Assembly (NCBI RefSeq): GCF_000381825.1
Contig: NZ_KB907122.1
Span: forward strand, 1-64,000
Reading direction: 5' to 3'
Source: Thioalkalivibrio sp. ALJT
Lineage (GTDB): Bacteria; Pseudomonadota; Gammaproteobacteria; Ectothiorhodospirales; Ectothiorhodospiraceae
DNA length: 64,000 nucleotides
Shown one piece after another: positions 52,203 through 62,592 of this stretch. The notes beneath the pieces are model-generated. The model ran no database searches. It was not told the origin of the DNA and worked only from the letters and a program-made list of their open reading frames with translations. Positions within the stretch are counted from its first letter, which is position 1, and each line of letters begins with the position of its first letter. The position numbers were made by a program, and so were the translations under genes.

Positions 52203-52205
52203 CAC

Positions 52206-52412
52206 GGCACCTGCTCAACGGTTCAGACTCGGTTCGTGCCCTTTCAAGCATCGAAAGTGGTTGCTCGGCGCACCCGACAACAGGCCGATCACCCACGCAA
52301 ACGGCTGGCGGCCGACCGGCCCATGATCGGGCAGCCGGAAACCTGACGCGACCTGACTGCAGGTTATGGAATCGGCGTTGGCGAGCACAGGGCCTGTTCA
52401 GATTCAGGCCCG
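52206..52412. other. intergenic stretch between convergently spaced transcription units
   Basis: Upstream region of the Na/Pi gene. No gene is supported. It presumably holds the promoter of that gene; I see no clear hexamers. Confidence 0.3.
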
Positions 52413-52461
52413 GAAAAAGAAACGGGCCGTGCCCCGGCGCTGAGTTCCGGGAGACGGCCCG
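52413..52461 (-). terminator. Rho-independent terminator after the porin-like gene
   Basis: On the minus strand CGGGCCGT pairs with ACGGCCCG across a 23-nt loop that contains a smaller stem, followed directly by TTTCTTTTT. It lies about 50 bp past the stop of the Gcw_chp gene. Confidence 0.7.
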
Positions 52462-52464
52462 CAG

Positions 52465-52489
52465 GGCAAGGAAACCCGGTTTCCTTGCC
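52465..52489. terminator. second hairpin after the porin-like gene
   Basis: GGCAAGGAAA and TTTCCTTGCC are a perfect 10-bp stem with a 5-nt loop. It is the first structure met after the stop codon of the minus-strand gene and may protect the mRNA end or pause polymerase before the terminator. Confidence 0.55.
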
Positions 52490-52507
52490 GTCCGGTTGGA
52501 CGACGTC

Positions 52508-53164
52508 TCAGAAGTTCAGCGTATATCCGGCAACCAGGAGGTCCTGCGCATCACTCTCATCGCGGGATGCGTAGGTCAGGGAGAGCGTACCGAAATCAAA
52601 CGTATACGCCGCACCCAGTTCCCAGAAGGTCGCGCTGTCGTCGTCGGCCGGATCGTCATAGCCCACTCCGCCAAAGAGCTCGGTACGCGGGGCAACTTCA
52701 TACTCGGCGCCCAGGAACCACACGCGGCTGCCTTCGGCATCGCGATCGTCGGCATGGAGCACATAGCTGACTTCGGCGAAGACCGGACCCCACTCGGCCC
52801 CGATGAAAATCTCGCCCTCGTCTGCATCATCCAGGCGGGAGAAGTGGAAGTACTCGTACCCGAATTCCATCCCGACCGGCCCGGCGTCGAAGGCATAGCC
52901 GATGAACGGGACCACCTCGATGCCGTTTCCGCTCCCCAGCGTGGAGGCCTCGACACCGGTAAACACGCCACTCTCAAGGTCGAACTCGAAGCCGCCCTGC
53001 AACACCGGGTCGTTGTCGGACTTGGATTCCCCATTGTCGATGTAATCGGTGAACAAGCCGATGTGGAAATCGGCCTCGGCCGCCTGAGCCGCCGGGAAGC
53101 CAAGGGCGAACACACCCGCCACGGCGGTGGTCAGGAGGCTGCGCGGTAATTTTCGATCAGTCAT
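52508..53164 (-). CDS. TorF/Gcw_chp family outer-membrane porin-like protein
   Basis: The 218-residue product has a signal peptide (AGVFALGFPAAQA) and alternating beta strands with acidic loops: ADFHIGLFTDYIDNGESKSDNDPVLQGGFEFD and later ATFWELGAAYTFDFGTLSLTYASRDES, ending in GYTLNF. The terminal Phe is typical of outer-membrane beta-barrels. The family (TIGR02001) is uncharacterised. Acidic loops suggest a preference for cations or adaptation to salt (inference). Its gene lies after mgtE in the same direction, 79 bp away. Confidence 0.85.
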   Translation of the reverse strand: MTDRKLPRSLLTTAVAGVFALGFPAAQAAEADFHIGLFTDYIDNGESKSDNDPVLQGGFEFDLESGVFTGVEASTLGSGNGIEVVPFIGYAFDAGPVGMEFGYEYFHFSRLDDADEGEIFIGAEWGPVFAEVSYVLHADDRDAEGSRVWFLGAEYEVAPRTELFGGVGYDDPADDDSATFWELGAAYTFDFGTLSLTYASRDESDAQDLLVAGYTLNF

Positions 53165-53243
53165 GTCAGTTCCTTTTCTATCAAGATTGGTTTACAGCCG
53201 TGTTGCCGGGGCCGCCCCCGACAACACGATCAAGATTTTCCGT

Positions 53244-54635
53244 TCAACCCGCCGTCGGCATGTGCGCGCTCAGCAGCCAGGCAGCCATCCCGAAGTACAC
53301 GGCCAGGCCGGTGAAATCCTTGATGGTGGTGATGAAGGGGTCGGCACCGGGCGCGTGATCCACGCCGATCTTCAGCAACAACCACGGCAGCAGGAAACCA
53401 AGGAGGGAGGCCGAGAAGACGGAGAAGAACAGCGCAACACCGACCACGATGCCCAGCTGCGGGATGTCGTTCGGCGCACCCTGCCAGAAGTAGGCAATCG
53501 TCCCGGCAAGCACGGCAATGGTGACCCCCATGGCCAGACCCACAGCCGCCTCGCGCACCATGTGGCCGCGGAAGAAGCGATTCAGGTTGATATGTCCCAG
53601 TGCGAGCCCGCGGGCGAAGATCGTGGTCGACTGCGTGCCGACGTTACCGCCCATATCCATCACCAGCGGGATAAAGATGGCCAGCGCCACGACCGCGGCC
53701 AGGGTGTCTTCAAAGAAGTCGATCACGCCACCCACGGCCAGGCCACCAGCCAGGGTCACCATCAGGAAGGCCAGGCGCACCTTGACCGGATAGCCAATCC
53801 CCCCGGAGGTCAGCTTTTCGGAGCGAACGACATCCTTGTGATGCAGCAGATCCCCAATACCCGCCTTCTTGTAGAAGTCTTCCGAGGTGTCTTCCTCAAG
53901 CACGTCCATCGCATCATCGATGCGCAACACGCCCACCAGCAGGCCGTCCGCATCCACCACAGGCAGCCAGGGCAGGTCTGTGCGCTGCAGCAGCCGGGCG
54001 GCCTCCACCTTGTCACCGGTCGGCGTGGTGTAGAAGTCCCCCATCTCGAGGAGTTCACCCACCGGCTGTTCCGGCTCGGCACGGAACAGCCGGCCCAGGC
54101 GCACAAGCCCGCGGTAGTGCTGGTCGCGATCGGTGATCAGCAGCGCCGCCCCGACATCTTCGGGCATCTTGGAGTTGTCGCGCAGCCGTGCAGTGACCTC
54201 ACCAACCGTCTCCTCCGGCGTAACCCAGAAGACCGGGCGGCGCATGAAACGGGCCACGGTGTCCTCGTCCTGACGCCACAGGGCGCGGACCTGGTCACGC
54301 TTGGCGCCCGGGAGGGCGTTCAGGAAATCCTCGGAACGCCCCTTGCCAACGAGATTCAGGGAACGCGCCAGGGTGTAGGCCGGCAGACGCTGGACCAGCT
54401 CACGCGCTGCGGGGGCCGGCATCCGCTCGAGCAGGATGGCCTGCTCTTCGTCGTCCATGGCCAGGAAGATGGCACGACGCTCATTGAAGTCCACGCCTTC
54501 CAGCACGGTCCAGCGCGCAGCCGGTTCCAGTTCAGCGAGACGTTCGGCCGTGATGGCCGGGACTGGGTGTATCAGTTCGGAACGGGCGCGTTCCAGCTCA
54601 CCCGCGTCAATCATTTTCTGGATGATGTCGTTCAT
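53244..54635 (-). CDS. mgtE: magnesium transporter MgtE
   Basis: The 463-residue protein has the full MgtE plan. The N superhelical domain (about 1-125, ARWTVLEGVDFNERRAIFLAM and LLERMPAPAARELVQRLP) precedes a CBS pair (about 130-255, RPVFWVTPEETVGEV and LPVVDADGLLVGVLRIDD). A plug helix follows, then five membrane helices with the pore signature PLVMDMGGNVGTQSTTI; the Asp there lines the selectivity site. It is a magnesium-gated channel that closes when cytosolic magnesium is high. The leader upstream has an ORF and hairpins suggesting added control of expression. Confidence 0.96.
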   Translation of the reverse strand: MNDIIQKMIDAGELERARSELIHPVPAITAERLAELEPAARWTVLEGVDFNERRAIFLAMDDEEQAILLERMPAPAARELVQRLPAYTLARSLNLVGKGRSEDFLNALPGAKRDQVRALWRQDEDTVARFMRRPVFWVTPEETVGEVTARLRDNSKMPEDVGAALLITDRDQHYRGLVRLGRLFRAEPEQPVGELLEMGDFYTTPTGDKVEAARLLQRTDLPWLPVVDADGLLVGVLRIDDAMDVLEEDTSEDFYKKAGIGDLLHHKDVVRSEKLTSGGIGYPVKVRLAFLMVTLAGGLAVGGVIDFFEDTLAAVVALAIFIPLVMDMGGNVGTQSTTIFARGLALGHINLNRFFRGHMVREAAVGLAMGVTIAVLAGTIAYFWQGAPNDIPQLGIVVGVALFFSVFSASLLGFLLPWLLLKIGVDHAPGADPFITTIKDFTGLAVYFGMAAWLLSAHMPTAG

Positions 54636-54686
54636 CAGTAATGCTCCTCGTACGTGTAAGAGTCATACAAAGCACGCAGGGCATTA

Positions 54687-54725
54687 CAAAAAGACAAAAG
54701 AATCCCGTGACCGCTGGCGGCGGTC
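54687..54725 (-). terminator. hairpin and T-rich tract in the mgtE leader (attenuator candidate)
   Basis: On the minus strand GACCGC and GCGGTC form a 6-bp stem (54709-54725, 5-nt loop). After a short spacer there follow CTTTTGTCTTTTT (54687-54700). It lies between the leader ORF and mgtE. The spacer of about seven bases between stem and T tract is longer than in a classical terminator, so it may be Rho-assisted or a pause site. Confidence 0.5.
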
Positions 54726-54727
54726 TT

Positions 54728-54832
54728 TTACAAAACCCCCATCAGCGAGACGAACACACTTTTACTTTTTCCACTGCCCTGCAGTGTTACTTCGGGCCTA
54801 GACCCGGGGTCGTCGTCTTCAGGTGCTGGCAT
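54728..54832 (-). CDS. 34-codon leader ORF upstream of mgtE
   Basis: The ORF begins MPAPEDDDPGSRPEV and ends in SLMGVL, with AGGAGG five bases before the ATG, one of the strongest ribosome binding sites in the window. Its N-terminus is rich in Pro, Asp and Glu, the kind of sequence that destabilises ribosomes at low magnesium, as described for the mgtL leader peptide of enteric bacteria. Its stop lies 3 bp before the hairpin-T tract structure and 93 bp before mgtE. A hairpin CACTGC/GCAGTG lies within the ORF, and GCAGGGCA (54675-54682) can pair with TGCCCTGC (54676-54683 region near mgtE is 54676-54683; the ORF copy is 54775-54782). Function as a sensor is inferred. Confidence 0.55.
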   Translation of the reverse strand: MPAPEDDDPGSRPEVTLQGSGKSKSVFVSLMGVL

Positions 54833-55272
54833 GGCAGCCTCCTGTTCGTTGGCTGGTTAAGAGAAAACGGACACGCGCACAGCAATACGCACCCCGCTCC
54901 ACCGGGGACACGCAGAGCGTTCCCCGATACGGGCAGAGGCGGAATATTATCGAACGGCATGGAGCCGCGCGCCGCGCACAAGGCTGGCGCAGCACGGGGT
55001 GGGGCTGGGGAGGCGCCCGTCGTAACGGGCAGGAAGGGGAAGGAAGGGCTTGTCATCCCCCCCGGAATCACGCATATCGCTGACACCGGGGAGACACCAC
55101 CGAATTACCGGATGGCGGGACCCCGCTGGCAACGATATGCACGCTCGTACCGGCCACCAGCCCTACGCTCATGCATACATCGACAACAGTCCATTGACAT
55201 ACCTCTGCTACTCAAGATGTTCATTAGTTTAGCACCATGTAAGTTTTGTGCAACCCCATAACAGAAAATTCA
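54833..55272. other. intergenic stretch upstream of the mgtE leader
   Basis: About 440 bp with no supported gene between the end of the chemoreceptor gene and the mgtE leader. It should contain the mgtE promoter. I could not recognise an M-box or other known riboswitch by eye. Confidence 0.35.
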
Positions 55273-56841
55273 TCAATTCTTTTGTTCAAAACGCTGGATC
55301 AGGGCTTTCAACTCGACAGCCTCGGCCTGCATGCGTTCACTGGCATCTCGTGCTTGTCCGGATACCGAGCCGGTTTCGCTCGCCACATCGCGGATGGAGG
55401 TCACGTTGCGGTTGATTTCCTCGGACACGGCGCTTTGCTCCTCAACCGCTGTGGCAATCTGCGTGTTCATCTCGGTGATCTGCGCCACGGCCTCCCGGAT
55501 CGTCACCAGCGAATCGCCCGCCGCCCTGGCCTTCTCTACGCCGTCGGCGGCCTGTTCCTGACTGCCCCGCATCGCGGACATCGCTTCCCGTGCTCCACTT
55601 TGCAGGGTCTCGATCATGTTGCGGATGGTCACGGTCGATTCGTCGGTGCGCTGCGACAGCGAACGCACCTCGTCGGCGACCACGGCGAATCCGCGGCCGT
55701 GCTCACCGGCACGCGCCGCCTCGATTGCGGCGTTCAGCGCCAGCAGGTTGGTCTGCTCGGCAATCTCGCGGATCACGCTCAGGATCTTGTCGATCTCGGC
55801 CGTGCTGGCCTCGAGCTTGCCCAGCTTCTCCGCGGTGGCCTCCACCTCGGCCGCCATCCGGTTAATCACGGACACCGTGCCATTGACCACTTCCTGACCG
55901 GCGTCCGTTTCCTTCTCGGCATGATTGGCGGCTTCGGCCGCACGCGCCGAGTTGCTCGCCATCTCATGGATGGTCGAGGTCATTTCGTTCATGGCCGTAG
56001 CCACCTGATCCAGTTCGTTTTGCTGGCGCTCGACACCGGCAGCGGTCTGCTCGACGTTGCTGGCCATCGCCTGGGCGTCGGTACTGACCACCGCGGCCTT
56101 GTCCTGGATACGTCCGAGCACGGTGCGCAGGGTCGCCTGATTGAAGTGCTGGATCATCTCCAGCGAGGCACTGTCATCGCGACGGCCGGTGTAAATCGCT
56201 TCCATCACCGGGTTGTCGAACACGGCCCGGGCCCGCTTGATGGCCTGCCGGATCCCGGATGCGAAGGCCAGCGTGACAGCGCCGCCAACGACAAAGATCA
56301 CCACCATGAGCCCTGCCAGAATCAGCGGCGAAGACACAAGACTGACCGCCGCAAGCGCCAGCAGCAGACTCACCGCCCAGGTGCCCGCAAAGCGCCCCGT
56401 CAGATTGTGATACCAGCGCCGATGAAAACTCCGGCCCTTGTTGAGCGCGGCATAGACCTTCTCCGCGCGCGCCACGTGATCACGCTTCGGGATAGCACGC
56501 ACCGACTCGTAACCGACCTTGCGCCCATCCTCGTACGACGGGGTAACAAAGGCATCCACCCAGTAGTGGTCGCCATCCTTGCGGCGGTTCTTGACGATCC
56601 CGATCCACGGCTGGTCCGACTTCAGGGTTTCCCACATGTTCGCGTAGGCGGCCTCCGGCATGTCCGGGTGGCGCACGATATTGTGGGCAGAGCCTTCGAG
56701 TTCGGACCAATCGAAACCGCTGACTTCCACGAAATCCGCGTTCGCATGCTGAATACGACCCTTTTGATCGGTGGACGAAATCAGGTCGCCGAACCGATCA
56801 ATCGGATACTCCGTCTGCGTCACAGGAAGGTTCTTGCGCAT
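55273..56841 (-). CDS. PAS-domain methyl-accepting chemotaxis protein (Aer-like)
   Basis: The 522-residue protein has an N-terminal PAS domain (about 8-115: [43 protein letters not shown]), two close membrane helices (about 155-205) and a HAMP-like segment. The signalling hairpin has the tip [35 protein letters not shown]. This is the plan of the aerotaxis receptor Aer, which senses redox through FAD in PAS; FAD binding here is possible but not proven. It signals through CheA/CheW to the flagella. AAGGAC precedes the ATG at 56841. Confidence 0.93.
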   Translation of the reverse strand: MRKNLPVTQTEYPIDRFGDLISSTDQKGRIQHANADFVEVSGFDWSELEGSAHNIVRHPDMPEAAYANMWETLKSDQPWIGIVKNRRKDGDHYWVDAFVTPSYEDGRKVGYESVRAIPKRDHVARAEKVYAALNKGRSFHRRWYHNLTGRFAGTWAVSLLLALAAVSLVSSPLILAGLMVVIFVVGGAVTLAFASGIRQAIKRARAVFDNPVMEAIYTGRRDDSASLEMIQHFNQATLRTVLGRIQDKAAVVSTDAQAMASNVEQTAAGVERQQNELDQVATAMNEMTSTIHEMASNSARAAEAANHAEKETDAGQEVVNGTVSVINRMAAEVEATAEKLGKLEASTAEIDKILSVIREIAEQTNLLALNAAIEAARAGEHGRGFAVVADEVRSLSQRTDESTVTIRNMIETLQSGAREAMSAMRGSQEQAADGVEKARAAGDSLVTIREAVAQITEMNTQIATAVEEQSAVSEEINRNVTSIRDVASETGSVSGQARDASERMQAEAVELKALIQRFEQKN

Positions 56842-57007
56842 TGCGTGATGTCCTTTTTCCAGTATCGAGGGCGCCTGCTCCACCGGAGCGTCGCATCTTT
56901 ATGCGCCCGGGCAGGTCCCCATGCCTTGTATCCGACTCTGTACCTGTATCGGACACCGCGCCATGGACTTGAGCCCCTTGTCGGCCCCGGGCGGAACTCC
57001 ACAGGAC

Positions 57008-58390
57008 TCAGCCACCACTCGGTCGTGAGGCCGCCTCCAGCACCTGAGCGAAACCCGCGAACGCGACCGGGGTCAACTCGAGGTCAGGCGTACGGCGGTC
57101 CGCATAGACCATGCCCAGAACCTGTTCTCCGTCGGCCACCCGACCCACAAAGCCGGCCACGCCACCGGTGAGCTGGCGCACCTCGGCAGGCAGGTCCGCG
57201 AGCGGAACGTCCCGGCCCCACCACTGCGGCTGGCCGCTCTGCAGCGTGCCCGCCAGCGGACCCAGGGCCGCCACCGGGATCGTGAAGTGGCTGAATTCGG
57301 GCTCGTGCAACGTGCCGACCAGATATTCCGCCCGCAGCGACTCGCCATCGCGTGCCAGCCGCGCAAACACCACCCGATTGAGCCCGAGCCCGAACTGCAT
57401 CACCCGCAGCATGCGCCGAATCCGCCGCACCGGGTCGACCTCGGCACGCAATGCGGCCAGTCCTTCATCCAGGATATCCTGCCGTGGCAACAAGCCCAGA
57501 GGCGTCTGATGCCGCGGCGCCCCGATCCAGACCCGCCCCGGGATCCCCCGCTCCAGCGGCGAGCGCCGGTACACCGCCGCGTCCTGGTTGAAGCGTTCGA
57601 TCACCCCATCCAGTCGGTCCACCAGCACCTTCTCATTCTGCCCCGCCAGGCGCGCCAGCAGCTGCAGGTCGCGATCGCCCCGCGCCGTATCCATGCCCCG
57701 CAGGATCTGCCAGGCCAGCGCACTGGAGGCCATCACTTCCAGGGCCCGAGGATGCATCGCATTGACCGCCCGCTGGGTGCCGGTCAATAGCTCCGGGAGC
57801 GCCATCTGTTCGGTCATGGCCCGGGACAGGTCGTCCGTCGCATAGCCCAGCGCCACGTAACTGGCTTCGTCAGGCAAGGCATTCAGCTCCAGCATGACCA
57901 GCAGACGGTCAAGCCGCGGCTCGTCCGCGATCAGCAACGCCAGGAATCCAAGCTGATTCAGGAGTGCCGCCAGCGCGACCTCGCCCGGCTCGCTGTCATG
58001 GCGCAGACCTGCAACCTCGACCGCGATCAGGGCCGCCAGGCGCGACTGGGCTGCCAGGTCGCGATACGCCTGGGCCCTGCGGACCGCATCGGCAACCCGC
58101 GGCGCCTCCCGCACAATGCGGTGAACGCCCTGCAGACCGAGCATACCGATGGCATCGGCGAGCGCGTGCACCTCGTGACGCAGCCCGCGGCGCGAGCCGT
58201 TGGCCTGCTGAATCAGACGCAGGGCCAGTCCGGGGTCGCGTTCGGCGTACTGTGCAAGTTCGCGCAAAGGACGCGTCGCCAGGGCATCGGGGTCATCAAA
58301 GGTGGAGGCGCTGGCCTCGAGAACCGGCCAGTCCAGCCGACTCAGGGTTCGCGCCTGCGCGCTGTAGGGTGCGTCCTCGTCCCGGGACAT
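57008..58390 (-). CDS. HDOD domain signalling protein
   Basis: The 460-residue product has an HDOD domain (about 20-215: LRELAQYAERDPGLALRLIQQANG, ADAIGMLGLQGVHRIV, LNQLGFLALLIA). A C-terminal region follows that may be GAF-like (about 300-455, LNRVVFARLARDGESLRAEYLVG and GMVYADRRTPDLEL). HDOD proteins are related to HD phosphohydrolases but lack the metal ligands; they act in signal transduction, often with motility or cyclic di-GMP. It is next to, and divergent from, motA, which supports a motility role (inference). Confidence 0.87.
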   Translation of the reverse strand: MSRDEDAPYSAQARTLSRLDWPVLEASASTFDDPDALATRPLRELAQYAERDPGLALRLIQQANGSRRGLRHEVHALADAIGMLGLQGVHRIVREAPRVADAVRRAQAYRDLAAQSRLAALIAVEVAGLRHDSEPGEVALAALLNQLGFLALLIADEPRLDRLLVMLELNALPDEASYVALGYATDDLSRAMTEQMALPELLTGTQRAVNAMHPRALEVMASSALAWQILRGMDTARGDRDLQLLARLAGQNEKVLVDRLDGVIERFNQDAAVYRRSPLERGIPGRVWIGAPRHQTPLGLLPRQDILDEGLAALRAEVDPVRRIRRMLRVMQFGLGLNRVVFARLARDGESLRAEYLVGTLHEPEFSHFTIPVAALGPLAGTLQSGQPQWWGRDVPLADLPAEVRQLTGGVAGFVGRVADGEQVLGMVYADRRTPDLELTPVAFAGFAQVLEAASRPSGG

Positions 58391-58501
58391 GCTGTACCTC
58401 GTACGGGGGAGCCGTTATCGTAAAGCTAACCAACTATAGCAATGCGTACGGACGGGTGGTCTGTCCGGTGGACACGCTGCAGCAACGTGGGGTCGCGAGC
58501 C

Positions 58502-59355
58502 GTGAAGTACGTTCTTGGAATCGTCGTGGTTTTTTCGTCGGTTTTTGGCGGATATCACTTTCATGGCGGCGACCTCGCTGTCATGTGGCAGCCATACGAA
58601 TACTGGATCATTGGAGGCGCGGCAATCGGGGCGTTTCTGATCGCCAACCCGATCGGCGTGGTCATGCGCGTCTTCAAGTCCATTCCCAGCCTGCTCAAGG
58701 GCAGCAAGTACAAATCGGAAGACTACCTCGACCTGCTGGCGCTGATGTACAAGCTTTTCACCAAGGCCCGCAAGGAAGGCCTGATGGCGGTGGAAAGCGA
58801 CATCGAGGAACCCGAGAGCAGCGAGGTCTTTCAGGCGCATCCGCGTATCCTCAAGGATCATCACGCAATGGAGTTCATCACCGACTACATGCGCCTGATC
58901 ATCTCCGGCAGCATGAACCCGCATGAACTCGATGCCCTGATGGACCTGGACCTCGAGACCCACCACGAAGAGTCGCACCAGCCTGCCCATGCCGTGCACC
59001 GCGTCGCCGAGGCCCTGCCTGGCTTCGGGATCATCGCCGCAGTACTGGGGATCGTGATGACCATGGGCAGGCTCGACGGATCGGTCGCGGAGATCGGTTC
59101 CAGCGTCGCGGCCGCCCTGGTTGGCTCACTGCTCGGGATTTTGATGGCCTACGGCTTCGCCGGACCGACCTCGACCGCCCTCGAATCCCGCGCACAGGAA
59201 GAAGCCAAGTTCCTGCACAGTGCATCAAGGCCTGCATCCTGGCCAACGTACAGGGCTACAGCCCTCAGGTCGCGATCGAGTTCGGCCGCAAGACCATGGA
59301 AGGCGCAATGCGCCCGACCTTCGCAGAACTTGAGGAGCACGTGAAGGGGGCCTGA
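58502..59355 (+). pseudogene. motA: flagellar motor stator MotA, frameshifted near the 3' end
   Basis: The first 240 residues are a good MotA: VLGIVVVFSSVFGGYHFHGG, helix 2 with ANPIGVVMRVFKSIPSLLKG, and the TM3-TM4 segment EALPGFGIIAAVLGIVMTMG and SLLGILMAYGFAGPTSTALE. At about 59216-59221 the frame changes: the expected CIKACILANVQGYSP and FGRKTMEGAMRPTFAELEEH follow in another frame to a TGA at 59353-59355, 20 bp before motB. As read, the last 40 residues would be replaced and translation would end at 59344. One missing base or two extra bases explain it. The start is GTG at 58502. MotA forms the proton channel with MotB. Confidence 0.85.
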
Positions 59356-59374
59356 CGGCACCCGGATCACACCC

Positions 59375-60298
59375 ATGGGCGTCGAGGACAAGACCCAACC
59401 GATCATCGTCAAGAAGAAGGTGGTCCAGGCAGGCCACCACGGCGGCGCGTGGAAGATCGCGTTCGCCGACTTCACCCTCGCGATGATGGGTTTCTTCCTG
59501 GTGATGTGGCTGATCCTCGCCCTGGACGACGACGATCTTGCAGGGATCTCCGAATACTTTCAGAATCCGTCCGCGTTTGTGGGCGAGGCCGCAGCCCCCG
59601 GACCGGCCCCGGGCGACGGCACCGGTGTCGATCCCTCCATCCTCGATTTCGAGGGCATGCCCGAGATCCTGATGGATCCGGAAGCGATCATGGGGCTGGA
59701 CGCCGAAACCCTCGAGGAGCTCGCCGAAGCCCGTGATCGCGAGGCACTCGAAGTGCTGCAGGAGGCCCTGGAGGAAGCCCTGGACCGGAGTCAGGCGCTG
59801 GAGCCCTTCAAGGACCAGCTCCTGCTGGATCTCACCCCCGAGGGCCTGCGCATCCAGATCATCGATCGCGAGAACCGCCCGATGTTTGCCAGCGCCAGTG
59901 CGCGTCCGCTGGACCACGCGGACGCGATCCTGCGCGAGCTGGCCGGCCTGATCAACCAGGTCCCCAATCGGGTATCGATCACCGGACACACCGATGCGCG
60001 CCCGCTACTGCGGCCGGACTACACCAACTGGGAACTCTCCACCGACCGCGCCAATGCGGCGCGCCGCGCGCTGGTCCAGGGCGGGACCGAATCCGACCAG
60101 ATCGCGCGCGTCGTGGGCCTGGCCGCCAGCGTACCGTTTGACCGCGAAAACCCGGAGGCCGCCATCAACCGACGCATCACCCTCATCGTGCTGAGCCAGG
60201 AAGCGGAAGAGGCCATGTACCGCAGCCTGGAGAGTGAAGCGCGTGCACCGGAAACGCTACGTGCCAGCCCCGACGCCGCCAGCGAAGGAACCGAATAA
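59375..60298 (+). CDS. motB: flagellar motor stator MotB
   Basis: The 307-residue protein has a short cytoplasmic N-terminus and one membrane helix with the ion-binding Asp in FADFTLAMMGFFLVMW (about residues 30-45). A plug and linker follow, then an OmpA-like peptidoglycan-binding domain (about 160-270: VSITGHTDARPLLRPDYTNWELSTDRANAARRALV). It anchors the stator to the cell wall. The linker is long, acidic and contains PAPGDGTGVD. Its gene follows motA by 19 bp, so the two would be one operon. Confidence 0.95.
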   Translation: MGVEDKTQPIIVKKKVVQAGHHGGAWKIAFADFTLAMMGFFLVMWLILALDDDDLAGISEYFQNPSAFVGEAAAPGPAPGDGTGVDPSILDFEGMPEILMDPEAIMGLDAETLEELAEARDREALEVLQEALEEALDRSQALEPFKDQLLLDLTPEGLRIQIIDRENRPMFASASARPLDHADAILRELAGLINQVPNRVSITGHTDARPLLRPDYTNWELSTDRANAARRALVQGGTESDQIARVVGLAASVPFDRENPEAAINRRITLIVLSQEAEEAMYRSLESEARAPETLRASPDAASEGTE

Positions 60299-60299
60299 C

Positions 60300-61430
<1,131 letters not shown>

Positions 61431-61454
61431 GAGGTCACACCTGGCGCACGCCGG

Positions 61455-62441
61455 TCAGACGACTGCGCGGTCACTGAACGCCGCGCGGTAGAACCACTCG
61501 TTGCCCGGCAGCGCGTTCGGGTTGGGGAATACGATAAATCCGGGCTCCGGCGCGCGCACCTCGGTCCCGTCGGCCCGCACCCCAATCAGGTCGCCCGCCT
61601 CCAGCCGGTCGAAGCTCTTCCACTCGCGCGCGAAACGGTCGTCCGGGTGATCCCGGTCGATCACCTCGACCAGACGCAGCACCTCCGGGGCATCCTGCCC
61701 CGGCGTCGCCGGCGCCGGCGCCGGCAGCATATCCAGATGCGCCAGGGTGTTAATGATCGCGTTGTATGCCACCACCGGGGCCTGCGGATCATCATGCTGA
61801 CCGCACTCCAGCGTCACACCGTAGCCGCCCTGACTGCGCATGTATTCGGTGGTGCCAATCCCGTAGCTCGGGTCCGTGCTGAGCATCTGTGCACGCTGGC
61901 TGGCGTTCGGATTGCGCATCCGCCGGGCCACGCCGCGTGCGTAAGTATCCAGCCAGCCCTCGACCATCCGCTGCGGCCCCAGACAGGCGGCCAGCGCCTC
62001 CTCCTCCCGGGCCTGCCCAAAGTCCTCCAGCTCGCCATCATTGTTGCGCGGACCCAGCATGATGAACGGCTGCCCGCCGGTATGGAACGAATGCAGATCC
62101 AGCAGCACGTCGTGTGCCGCCAACAGCGGGCACAGCACGTTGGCGATGCGGTCCTCGAAATCCTGCGGGGCCGAGGTCACGCGCAGATTGCGGTTCAGAT
62201 TGCGCTCGCCCATGCGCTGCCCGAGTTCGTAGGCCAGCGGATTGGTACGCGGCACCAGGGTCAACGTCCCGCGCAGCAAACACCTCGCACCGCTTTCCAG
62301 CTCGTCCTGCAGGCGCTCGGCGGCCCGGGTGCCACAGGTCTCGTTCCCGTGCACCGCCCCCAGCACAATCAGGCGCGGCCCCGGCTCCAGACCATGAAAG
62401 GTGACGGAACGCAGCGCGGTGGGATGAACCGGCTCGGACAT
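61455..62441 (-). CDS. succinylglutamate desuccinylase/aspartoacylase family zinc deacylase
   Basis: The 328-residue product has the zinc site of the M14-like AstE/ASPA group: GAVHGNETCG (His and Glu) near residue 28 and LLDLHSFHTGG (second His) near 115. Substrate-binding NLNRNLR lies between, and TLECGQHDD contains the likely catalytic Glu. A barrel-sandwich-like C-terminal domain follows. The enzyme should remove an acyl group from an amino acid or similar compound; no arginine succinyltransferase genes adjoin, so the substrate is open. TGGAG precedes the ATG at 62441. Confidence 0.85.
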   Translation of the reverse strand: MSEPVHPTALRSVTFHGLEPGPRLIVLGAVHGNETCGTRAAERLQDELESGARCLLRGTLTLVPRTNPLAYELGQRMGERNLNRNLRVTSAPQDFEDRIANVLCPLLAAHDVLLDLHSFHTGGQPFIMLGPRNNDGELEDFGQAREEEALAACLGPQRMVEGWLDTYARGVARRMRNPNASQRAQMLSTDPSYGIGTTEYMRSQGGYGVTLECGQHDDPQAPVVAYNAIINTLAHLDMLPAPAPATPGQDAPEVLRLVEVIDRDHPDDRFAREWKSFDRLEAGDLIGVRADGTEVRAPEPGFIVFPNPNALPGNEWFYRAAFSDRAVV

Positions 62442-62592
62442 CGGGCAACTCCAGGTGGTGAATGGCTGCACAAAGGCTACCCGAGGCCCGGGGGCAATGC
62501 CACGGGCGCGGCACGATGATCCACACGGGTGCAGACTTCGAGCGCCCGGGTGAAAATGCTATGGTTTGCGCCTATCACAACCGGACCAGGCC

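Noticed and set aside
54728-55272. Known magnesium riboswitch (M-box) before mgtE
   Set aside because: I could not find the conserved M-box core by eye; a covariance-model search would be decisive.
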